A stretch of 64,000 nucleotides of DNA from Sciurus carolinensis (taxonomy: Eukaryota; Chordata; Mammalia; Rodentia; Sciuridae). Each line of letters opens with the position of its first letter. Position 1 is the first letter of the stretch. The position numbers and the translations under genes are program-made. Shown piece after piece: positions 55,662-64,000 of this stretch. The DNA lies in contig NC_062227.1 in the NCBI RefSeq assembly GCF_902686445.1, positions 23,180,777 to 23,244,776 of the forward strand, written 5' to 3'. The notes beneath the pieces are model-generated. The model searched no databases and was not told the DNA's origin. It saw only the letters and a list, made by a program, of their open reading frames with translations.

Positions 55662-56899
55662 AAATTTAACCTCTATCTCTCATCCTACACAAAACTCAAC
55701 TCAAAGTGAATCAAGGGCCTAAGCATTAGACCAGAGGCCCTGTGACTACTGGAAGAAAAAGTAGGTCCAACTCTCCCATCATGCTGGCTTAGGAACCAAC
55801 TTCCTCAGCAAGACTCCTAAAGCACAAGAAGATTATGAATCAATAAATGGGATGGTATCTAACTAAAAAGCTTTTTCAAAGCAAAGAAAACAATAATGTG
55901 AAGAGAGAGCCTACAGAGTGGGAGAAAATCTCTACCTCTTGCACCTCACATAGAGCATTAATCTCCAGGATATATAAAGAACTCAAAAAATGTAACACCC
56001 AAAAAACAAATATACCAATCAATAAATGGGCAAAGGAACTAAACAGGCATTTCACAGAAGAAGAAATATATGAAAAAATGTTCAACATCTCTAGCAATTA
56101 GAGAAATGCAAATTAAAACTACACTGATATTTGATCTCACTCTAGTGAGAATGGCAATTATCAAGAATACAAGTAACAACACATGTTGGCAAGGATGTGG
56201 GGGAAAAGGTATACTCATACATCGCTGGTGGGGATGCAAATTGGTGCAACCACTCTGGAAGGTAGTGTGGAGATGCACAGAATACTTGGAATGGAATCAG
56301 TATTTGAACCAGTTATCCCATTCCTTAGTATATACCCAAAAGACTTAAAATCAGCATACTGATGCAATGCAGCCAGAATAATGTTTAAAGCAGCTCAATT
56401 CACAATAGCTGAACTATGGAACCAACCTAGGTGCCCTTCAACAGGTGAATGGATAAAGAAAATAAGGTATATATACACCATGGAATACTATTCAGCCATA
56501 AAGAAGAATGAAATTATGGCATTTGTAGGTAAATGGATGAAACTGAAGACTATCACGCTAAGTGAAATAAGCCAATCCCCCAAAAATCAAAGGCTGAATG
56601 TTCTCTCTTATCCACAGATGCTAACACACAATAAGGGGTGGGGGAGGGAAGAATAGAAGTTCATAGGATTAGACAAAAGGGAATGAAGGGAAGGGAGGGA
56701 GGACAGGAGTAGGAAAGAGAGTAGAGTATAGCAGACATAACTTTCATATGTTCATATATGAATACATGACCAATGTAACTCCATGTCATGTATAACCACA
56801 AGAAAGGGATCCTAATTAGAATAAGTCATACTCCATGTATATATAATATGTAAAGTACACTCTACTGTCATGTCATGTGTATCTAAAAAGAACAAATAA
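55662..56899 (+). mobile_element. Younger LINE-1, 5'-truncated, sense strand
   Basis: It enters in late ORF2 (ACCTCTATCTCTCATCCTAC) and runs through to a 3' UTR with GTATATATAATATGTAAAG and a tail CTAAAAAGAACAAATAAA. The 18-base AAAAATTAACACATATTG (55644-55661) and its near copy at 56900-56917 form a TSD with two mismatches. Conceptual translation of ORF2 still reads [20 protein letters not shown] near 56190-56250, with a few stops. Confidence 0.88.
55847..56348 (+). pseudogene. LINE-1 ORF2 C-terminal fragment
   Basis: Two adjacent frames read [19 protein letters not shown] and, after a stop at 56099-56101 and a frame shift, [20 protein letters not shown] then [11 protein letters not shown]. 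These are the C-terminal landmarks of L1 ORF2, including the cysteine-rich end region. It is not functional. Confidence 0.85.
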
Positions 56900-57730
56900 A
56901 AAAATTAACAGATGTTGTACATATTAATGGGGTTCAGTATGCTATTTCCATTACCAGTGTCTAGTGTTCTGTGGACAAATCCAATCTCAATTTTTGCTAC
57001 CCTTCTCCCACCCTTCCCAATCTCTAGTAATCACTAGCCTACTTTCATGTTGATATTTTTTAGTCCAATATATGAAAACAGGTGGTACACGTTTGTCAGT
57101 GTCTGGCTTGGTACTTAAGACAATGTCCTATAGTTCATCCAGTATCCAGTAGATGGTTGGTTTATTGTTTTATCTAATGACAGGACTTCATTCTTTATGC
57201 TTAATAGTATGCTAATGTTCACATACCACCTTTCCTTTGTCCATTCATCTGTTGATGAGGACCTAGGCTAAATCCATATCATGGCTGTTGTGGTGAGTAC
57301 CACGATAAACAGGAGTGCATGTATATCTTTCATATGCCAATTTAATTTCCTTTGGATATACATTTAGAAGTGGGATAGCTGGATCATATGGCAGATTTTC
57401 TTTTAGTTTTCTGAGGAATGCCCATATTATTCTCCATAATGGCTATACTAATTTATATTTCCATCAATAGTGTACGAGAGTTCTTTTTCTTTACAGTCTT
57501 TTTATTTTATTTTATTATTTTTGATAATGGTCATTCTAACTTGGGTGAGACGGCCTCTCACTGTAGTTTTGATTTGCATTTCCCTGATGGCTAATGATAC
57601 ATATTTTAATAATATGCTTATTGATCATTTGTGTTTATCCTTTAGAGAGGTATCTCTTGAGATCTTCTGTTCATTTTAATTGGGTAACTTTTTTTTGGTT
57701 GTTTTTCCTCAATATTGTAGGTATTAGCTC

Positions 57731-58128
57731 TGTTTTAGTCAGCTTTTTTTTGCTGATGTTACCAAAAGACTGACAAAAACAATTAGCAAAAGAAAATTTT
57801 ACTCGGGGCTCATGATTTCAGAGATCTCACTCCATAGAGAGCTGAATTCATTGCTCTGAGCCCAAGGCAAGGCAGAACATCATGGTGGAAGGGTGTGGTG
57901 GAGGGAATGAGCTCAGGACGTGGCCAACAGGAAGCAGAGAATGAGAGCTCTGCTCAACAAGGACAAAATTCCTACGTCTTTGGGATATGCATGTCCTCCT
58001 CCAGCCCACAGCAGATTAATGCACTTATTAGGTTAAGGCTCTTGTAACCCAATCACTTCACTTCTAAAGCCTCTTTCATTGTCTCACACATGAGATATTG
58101 GGTGACAGCTTGCATTTAAACCATAACA
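57731..58128 (-). mobile_element. Solo MaLR-type LTR nested in L1
   Basis: TGTTTTAGTCAGCTTTTTTT to TTTAAACCATAACA, 398 bases, is the reverse of the LTR family at 17931. AGCTC (57726-57730) and AGTCC (58129-58133) may be its TSD, altered at two bases. Confidence 0.85.
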
Positions 58129-58137
58129 AGTCCTCTG

Positions 58138-58481
58138 GTTGTGCACGATGTAGAGTCACACCATTCGTGTAATCATACATGTACACAGAGTAATGATGTC
58201 TGTCTCATTCCACCATCTTTCCTCCCCCTGCCCTCTCCCCACTCTACACCATCCAAAGTTCCTCTTCCCCCGCACCCCCGTTATGTATCATCATCCACTT
58301 ATCGGAGAAAACATTCAAACATTCAGCCTTTGTTTATTTGGGGATTGGCTTATTGCACTTAGCATGATATTCTCCAACTCCATCTATCTAACATTGTGCA
58401 TAACCATAGAAATGAAAAGTTGTTCCCCATTTGTGTACAATGAATCAAAAAAAATAAGAAAAAGGCAAAAAAAAAAAAAAG
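58138..58481 (+). mobile_element. Twin-primed (5'-inverted) LINE-1 insertion
   Basis: A perfect 12-base TSD ACAAGTCCTCTG lies at 58126-58137 and 58482-58493. From 58138 to about 58395 the L1 3' UTR and ORF2 end are in antisense (TTGTGCACGATGTAGAGTCA, GGCTTATTGCACTTAGCATG). From about 58415 the 3'-most UTR is in sense (TTGTTCCCCATTTGTGTACA) and ends with an A-run. Antisense then sense then poly(A) is the classical 5' inversion. Confidence 0.85.
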
Positions 58482-59522
58482 ACAAGTCCTCTGTCAGATC
58501 AACAGTCAGCAAATATTATTTCTCATTCTGTAAGTTGTTTCTTTTGCTGTGCTTTTTAGTTTGATGAGATCACATTTGTCAGTCTTTGCTTTTTTCCCTG
58601 TGCTTTGGAGGTCCTATCCAAAATCATGGCCAGTTCCCACATTTTGAAGGTCTCTCCTATGCTGTCTCCTAGTAGTTGCAGAGTCCCAGGCCTTACACTG
58701 AGGTCTTTAATCCATCTTGAGCTGCTTTTTGTTCAGGGTGAGAGATAGGCGTCAAGTTTGTTTTCTGCACTTTGATATTATTTTCTCAACATCATTTATT
58801 AAAGAGGCTGTCCTTTCTCCAATGTATGCTATTGGTGCCTTTGTTGAGAATCAGCTGGCTGGAGATAGTAGGCTTATTTCTGGTATATTTATTCTGTTCC
58901 ACTGGTCTCTCTTTCTCTTTTTATGCCAATACCATACTGTTTTATTTACTGTAGCTCTGTACTATGTCTTGAAATCAGGTGTTTTGATGTTGCTCATCTT
59001 ATTCTCTTTGCTCAAAACTGCTGTGGGTATTCAGGGTCTTTTGTGCTTCCATATGAATTTTACAATTGCTTTGTTTGGTTCTATAAACAATGTAAAGGAT
59101 ATTTTGAGGGAATTGCACTGAATCTGTAGATTGCTTTGTAGAGCATGGGCATCTTAATAATATTAATTCTTTTATCCATTAACATGGGCAATCTTTCTAC
59201 CCATTTCATGTCTTTAACTTATTTCATTAGTGTATTATAATTTTCATTGTAGAAGTCTTTTACTTCCTCGGTTATGTTTATTCATAGATACTTTGTTTTG
59301 GTTTTTTTTTTTTTTTGGTAGCTGTTTTGAATGGGATTATTGCCATGATTCCATTCTCAGCAAATTGGTTATTCGTGAGTAGAAAAGCTACTGCTTTATG
59401 TTGATTTCGTATTCTGCTTCTTCACAAACTTTTAAAAAATCACTTTAACAGTCTTTTGGTGGAGGTTTTGTTCTTTCTGTATAGAGAATCTTATCTGTAA
59501 ACATCCATTTGCATGCCTTTCA

Positions 59523-59723
59523 TTAATTCCTCTTGCCTAATTTTTTGGACACAACTTCTAATACTTTATTAAATAAATGCAGTGAAAGTTGACAGCCTAG
59601 TCTTGTTCCGACCTTAGAGGAAATGTTTTCAGCTTTTCCCCTTCCAATATGATGTTGGGTATGGGTTTGCCATATAAAGCCTTCATTATTGAGGTACATT
59701 CCTTCTATACCTAATTTGTTCAA
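59523..59723 (-). pseudogene. LINE-1 ORF2 reverse-transcriptase fragment
   Basis: A 66-codon minus frame reads MNKLGIEGMYLNNEGFIWQ, then RLGCQLSLHLFNKVLEVV. This matches the RT segment with the SGTRQGCPLSP-like motif, here decayed. It is a relic of the surrounding L1. Confidence 0.85.
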
Positions 59724-60904
59724 GTTTTTCTTATCATGATGGTATGCTGAATTTTATCAAAAGCTTTTTCTGCTTCTTTTGAGATAATTACACATTTTTA
59801 ATCCTTCCTTCTCTTGGTGGGATATATTACATTTATTGATTTGCATGCATTGAACCATCCTGTATTTCTAGGATGAAACCAACTTGATCATGGTGAATGA
59901 TCTTTCTATGTGCTATTGAATTTGATTTGCTAGTATTTTGTTGAGAATGTTTACATCTAATATGGGATGCTGATCTATAGTTTTCTTGTTGTGTCCTTAT
60001 CTGTTATTGGTAACAGGAAGGTGGTGGCCTCATAAAGTGAGTTAGGAAGGGTTTCTTCTTTCAGTACTTTGGAATAATTCTTCAAAAGTGGTATTATTGG
60101 CAGTAGTTTTTCAAAAGTGGTAAAATTTAAAAGTGAAGTGATCTGGTCCTGGGTTTTTGATGTTGGTAATTTCAATCTTACTAATCATTATTTGTCTATT
60201 CAGGTTTTTCTTCATATCCTCATGGTTCAGTTTTTGAAGATAATCTGTGTTTAGAAATCTGTCCATTTTCATCATAATTCCTAATGATCCTTTTTATTTT
60301 TGTAGTTTCAGTTGAAATGCCTCCCTTTTCATTTCTTATTTTATTTGGTTCTGCTCATTTTTCTCACTGAGTCTAGGTTTGTCAATTTCATCTTCTCAAA
60401 GAACCAACTCTGACCTTTTGTATTATTTCTTCAGTCTTTTTGTTTATTTATGCTTTCATCTTTGTTATTTATTTCCTTCTACTGAATTTTTGGATTGGTT
60501 GATTCTTTTCTAAATTCTTGAAATTCATTATTATGTTTTTTTATTTGAAACTTTTTCTTTTTTTGGATGGGTAGGCACTTAATGTTATAAATTTCCTTCT
60601 TAGTACTACTTTGACTGTAGCCCCTACCTTGGCATTTTATGTTTCCATTTTCATTTGTTTTTGAGATATTTTTAAATTTCCCATTGAATTTCTTCAGTGA
60701 CCCATTTAAAAATGTGTTGTCAGTATCAATTCATTTGAATAATTTATAAAATTTCTTATGTTGTTTATTTCTAGGATTATTCCATTGTTGTCAAAAAAGA
60801 TATGATTTCTAAATTTTTGAATTCATTAAGACTTGTTCTGTAGGTTAACATATAGTCTATTCTAGAGAAAATTTCAGGCACTGGTGAAAAGAATATGTAT
60901 TTTG

Positions 60905-61115
60905 GCCAGGTGAGGTGGCACATGCCTATAATTTTAGCAGGGGAGGTTGAGATAGCAGGATGACAAGTTCAAGGCCAGACTCAGCAATTCAGTCAAGGCC
61001 TTCAGCAACTTGATGAGAACATGTCTCAAAATAAATAAATAAATAAATAAATGAATAAATATATAGGGCTGGGAATGTAGCTCAGTGGCAAATTGCCCCT
61101 GGGAAAAGAAAAAAT
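60905..61115 (+). mobile_element. Composite B1/ID SINE in L1
   Basis: GGCCAGGTGAGGTGGCACAT, GACAAGTTCAAGGCCAGACT, a (AATA)n linker and GGGCTGGGAATGTAGCTCAG. Flanks GAATATGTATTTTG (60891-60904) and GATGTGTATTTTG (61116-61128) form a near-perfect TSD. Confidence 0.9.
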
Positions 61116-61127
61116 GATGTGTATTTT

Positions 61128-61463
61128 GTAACTGTTGGATGCGATGTCCTGTAAACATCTATTAAGTCCATTTGATCTGTAAGTACAGTTTAACTCTGAT
61201 GATCCTTTATTGTCCCTCCCAACTATGTGTCTATCGGTATGAGTGTAGTTGAAGTCCCCCACTATTATTGTACTAGAGACTATATCTCCCTTTAAGTCTA
61301 ATAGCATTTGTTTTATAAAACTGATTGCTCTGGCCTTAGGTTTACGTAAATTTATGATAATTCTTCTTGAATTGATCCCTTGACCATTTATACAGTGACC
61401 TTCTTTGTCTCTTCTAACAGTTTTTGTCCTATGGTTTATTTTGTGAGCTATAAGAATAGGCAC
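61128..61463 (-). pseudogene. LINE-1 ORF2 endonuclease fragment
   Basis: The minus frame reads RDKEGHCINGQGI, then FIKQMLLDLKGDIVSSTIIV and GDFNYTHTDR. IIVGDFN is the apurinic-endonuclease-like motif of L1 ORF2. The open frame runs on to 61026 only because it enters the SINE. Confidence 0.8.
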
Positions 61464-63594
61464 TCCTGTTTGCTTTAGGTTTCCATTTGTTTAAAATATC
61501 ACCCTCCTTTTAATTTCAGTCTATGTGTGTCTTTATTGGTGAAGTGAATTTCTAGAAGGAAGTCTGTTTTTTTAATACATTCAGCCAATCTGTCCTTTAA
61601 TTGGAGAGCTTATTCTGATTATATTCAAGGTTATAATTGATAGGTAAGAACTTATTCCTGTCATTTTTATTTTATTTTTATTTTATTCTATTGTTTTGAA
61701 AATCTTTCTTCTTCTCTTTTTCATCTTTATTGTTTGCTGGCGTGCTGTATCAGTAATTTTTTTTTTTTCTTTTCTAGAGCTCTCTTGGGTGCTACTCTTG
61801 TAACTAATGTAAGCTTTCACCTGCTTTCAAGATAGTACAGACCTGTCTTTCACTTTGGGGTGTAGCATTCTCTTAAGCATCTTTGGTAAGGCTGTTCTGG
61901 TGGTTATGAATTTCTCAGTTTTGCTTCTCTTGGAAAGCCTAATTTCTTCTTCATTTCTGAACCATAGCCTTGCTGTTCTGGTATTCTTGGTTAGCAGCTT
62001 TGCTTCAGGACTTGGAATACATCATTTTATTTCCTACTAGCCTGTAGCATTGCTGAGAAATGTGTTAGTCTCTGGGGATACCTTTAAACGTGACTTGTAA
62101 TTTTCTCTTGCAGGGTTTTAGAATTTTTTCTTTGCTTTGTACTTTTGACAGTTTGACTATTACATGCTCTGGTGAAGATCTTTTTGAATCATTTCTCTTT
62201 GGGGGTTTTGTAGGGTTTCTGTGCATAGATGTCTGGATTTTTGCCACGATTAAGGAAGTTTTCTACTAGTATTTCTTTGAATAGTTTTTCTGTGCCATTA
62301 ACTTCATTCTCCTTGCCTTTAGGTATTCTGAGACTGTGGCTGTTTGTTTAATGGTGTCCTATTGGTCTTAAAAACTCTCTTTACTCTTCCACTTGGTCTA
62401 GTACATTGTTGAGACTTTCAACTGCTTTTTGAGTTATTGAGCTTTTCATTTGCAAGATTCATTTGACTGTTTTTGAAAATCTCTCACTGAATTTCTCATT
62501 CATGTTCTCCATTGTTTTCCTAATTTCATTTGACTATTTATGTGTATTCTCTTGGATCTTACTCAGGTTTTTGTAATCATTCTTTTAAATTCTTTATCAG
62601 GTACTTTATCCATTTTGATTTCTTTGGGATCTTCTGCTAGAAAGTTATTATGTTCTATTAGAAACAGCAGTACCATCCCCACCCCACATTTCTAATGCTG
62701 CTACACTGAGATTTGCCAGTGGATCAGCATCTTTATGAGATGGCCTTCTTAATAAGTGTTTTTAAAGATGGATTTTCATTTGTTATGCAATGTTGGCCTT
62801 ATTTCCTGTTGGCTATGATTAATGACTTTGGGCATAGTACATACTGTGGTAGAGTCAGAGGAATTCACTGTCTCTGCAGGCCACACAAAAGTAGGGACTG
62901 ATAATTCAGATGTGGTGCAAACAGCAATGGGTGGGGGGTGCTCACTGTGTGGCTATTCCTTCAATAGCAAGGTGGTACCTAAAAAGCCATGGGGATTTCC
63001 ACAGGCACTGTGAGTATCATTTCTGCTATTAGCAAGGGCCTCTGGCACTGGCAGTACCCATAGTGATGAGGGGCCTGCAGTACTTGTCCTCCAACCAGTC
63101 AGTAGTGAGGGTTCGGAGACTGCACAGGGAGAGGCAATAGTGAGACTGTAGCACCCCTGTGGTGCTCACACCCAGGCCTCACAGGAGTATGTGGTCTGTG
63201 GGTTGGTGGGAACACTGGAAAAGTATGCCCGGAGCAAGATGTGGCAGCAGGCAAGTTCTCCTTAGCCCTCTCTGGTCTTATACATGCAGATATGTAAAGA
63301 TGGCTGTGGCTAAGGCTTTTCTTCCATCCAGCCCCTCCAGCTATAGTGAATGTCCTGGGACAGAGCAACAGCTGGAGCCACAGAGTTACTCGACACCCCT
63401 CAGCATGCCTGAGCGGAGAGCACAGCAGAATCTCTGTGTTCCCTCCCTGCCTGTGAGTGATGGGGGTCTGAGTGCAGCACAGGAGAGGGGGTGGTGGGAA
63501 CCACACCGGCACCTGCTTTCAGGATGGGCACTGGTGGGAGTCCACATGCGACTGGTCTTAGAGGGCAGCACCCTGGTCTCCTGGTTCTTCAGGG

Positions 63595-63622
63595 CTCTGT
63601 GTTGTAACCTCTGTGTTGTAAC
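63595..63622 (+). repeat. 14-bp tandem duplication
   Basis: CTCTGTGTTGTAAC occurs twice in perfect tandem. Confidence 0.9.
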
Positions 63623-63720
63623 CCTGTCCCTTACAGAGTAGGACACCCAGATGTCTTAGGTCATGTCACTCTGCTTTGCAAGGCAGTTCCCCTCTAAGCC
63701 AATATGGCATAACTTCTGTG

Positions 63721-64000
63721 GAATCCTAGAGATGGAAATATGAAGGGGTTTCCGACCCCCACAGTGGCCCAAACTCAGATAATAGCTCAGTTCTCATGAT
63801 GTCTTCCAGCAACAGCACATGGGTGTTTACTGGGAGATGATGTGAAATCCCTTGCAGGAGCAGGGCTACTGTGAGTTTTAGGTTACTTAATAGCCTGTAA
63901 GAACTGTGAATTTTTCCAGTAGTTAGGATTTCCAGCATTCATGCTAATAGTTTCCTGGGATCCTTTCTCTCTGTCACCCTTACCATCACAAAGGGGCAGC
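63721..64000. other. No feature recognised
   Basis: Short intronic remainder with no exon or repeat that I can name. Confidence 0.4.

Larger units (their letters stand above)
55630..63720 (-). mobile_element. Old near-full-length LINE-1 with four nested insertions
   Basis: Antisense L1 in order: 3' end (55630-55661 and 56900-57000), ORF2 C-terminus (57.0-57.7 kb and 58.5 kb on), reverse transcriptase (59.1-60.4 kb), endonuclease (61.1-61.5 kb), ORF1-proximal (61.6-62.65 kb), GC-richer 5' UTR-like end (62.65-63.7 kb). It is interrupted by a younger L1 (55662-56899), an LTR (57731-58128), a twin-primed L1 (58138-58481) and a SINE (60905-61115). It lies in the same orientation as the host gene. 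Confidence 0.85.
54192..64000 (-). other. PTPRM: Last intron of the PTPRM-like gene (partial)
   Basis: Everything from the acceptor to the right edge is intronic if the terminal exon call is right. I looked on the minus strand for the preceding phosphatase-domain exon and saw none. The intron is mostly transposon-derived and its repeats are listed separately. 54743-54850 and 55096-55629 have no confident repeat or coding call. Confidence 0.6.

Noticed and set aside
63099..63641. 160-codon plus and 137-codon minus frames
   Set aside because: They overlap each other in the GC-rich 5' UTR-like end of an L1. No match to a known protein.
1..64000. Search for tRNA, rRNA, snRNA genes, CRISPR arrays, operons or phage-like modules
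   Set aside because: The only tRNA-like sequences are ID SINEs with A-rich tails. Nothing else of these classes was seen, as expected for mammalian intergenic and intronic DNA.

Overview
This window reads as mammalian nuclear DNA, most likely from a squirrel-family rodent (Sciuridae). The best taxonomic clue is its SINEs. Several short tRNA-derived ID elements begin with GGGCTGGGG-TTGTGGCTCAGTGGT and end with ACCACATAAAAA plus an A-rich tail. There are also longer composite SINEs, with a 7SL/B1-like half joined to an ID half, which I know from squirrels. Both types sit between clear target-site duplications (TSDs). The other repeats are LINE-1, ERVL-MaLR-type LTRs, MIR and Tigger/MER2-like DNA transposons. 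There is no sign of bacterial, phage or plasmid organisation.

Only one protein-coding gene segment could be supported. At 54138-54191 on the minus strand, a 54-base terminal coding exon encodes DQYKFCYEVALEYLNSG and a stop. It follows a good branch point, pyrimidine tract and AG acceptor. This is the C-terminus of the second phosphatase domain of a type R2B receptor tyrosine phosphatase, best matched from memory to PTPRM. Its 3' UTR runs leftward to about 53352, with an AATAAA signal at 53372-53377. DNA from 54192 to the right edge is therefore the last intron, and DNA left of about 53350 lies downstream of the gene and looks intergenic.

Layout: 1-15.4 kb is mixed, with SINEs, a decayed plus-strand L1 ORF2 (3.99-5.44 kb), MaLR LTRs, MIR, a MER2 copy and stretches without recognisable repeats. 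15.5-17.5 kb is a minus-strand L1. 17.9-25.4 kb holds solo LTRs and unassigned sequence. 26.1-38.4 kb is almost wholly old minus-strand L1 with nested LTRs, a short DNA transposon and a SINE. 38.4-46.7 kb has LTRs (one nested inside another in opposite orientation), ID elements and unassigned DNA. 46.7-52.5 kb holds L1, MLT1 and MaLR fragments and MIR. 52.9-54.2 kb is an LTR and then the gene's 3' end. 54.4-64 kb is intron, dominated by one old L1 carrying four younger insertions.

Nearly all long open frames here are chance frames or L1 relics. I did not find a new multi-gene system. The most informative observations are the hidden terminal exon, the nested transposon layers that give a relative insertion order, a 5'-inverted (twin-primed) L1 copy, and several repeat-free blocks that may be conserved non-coding elements.
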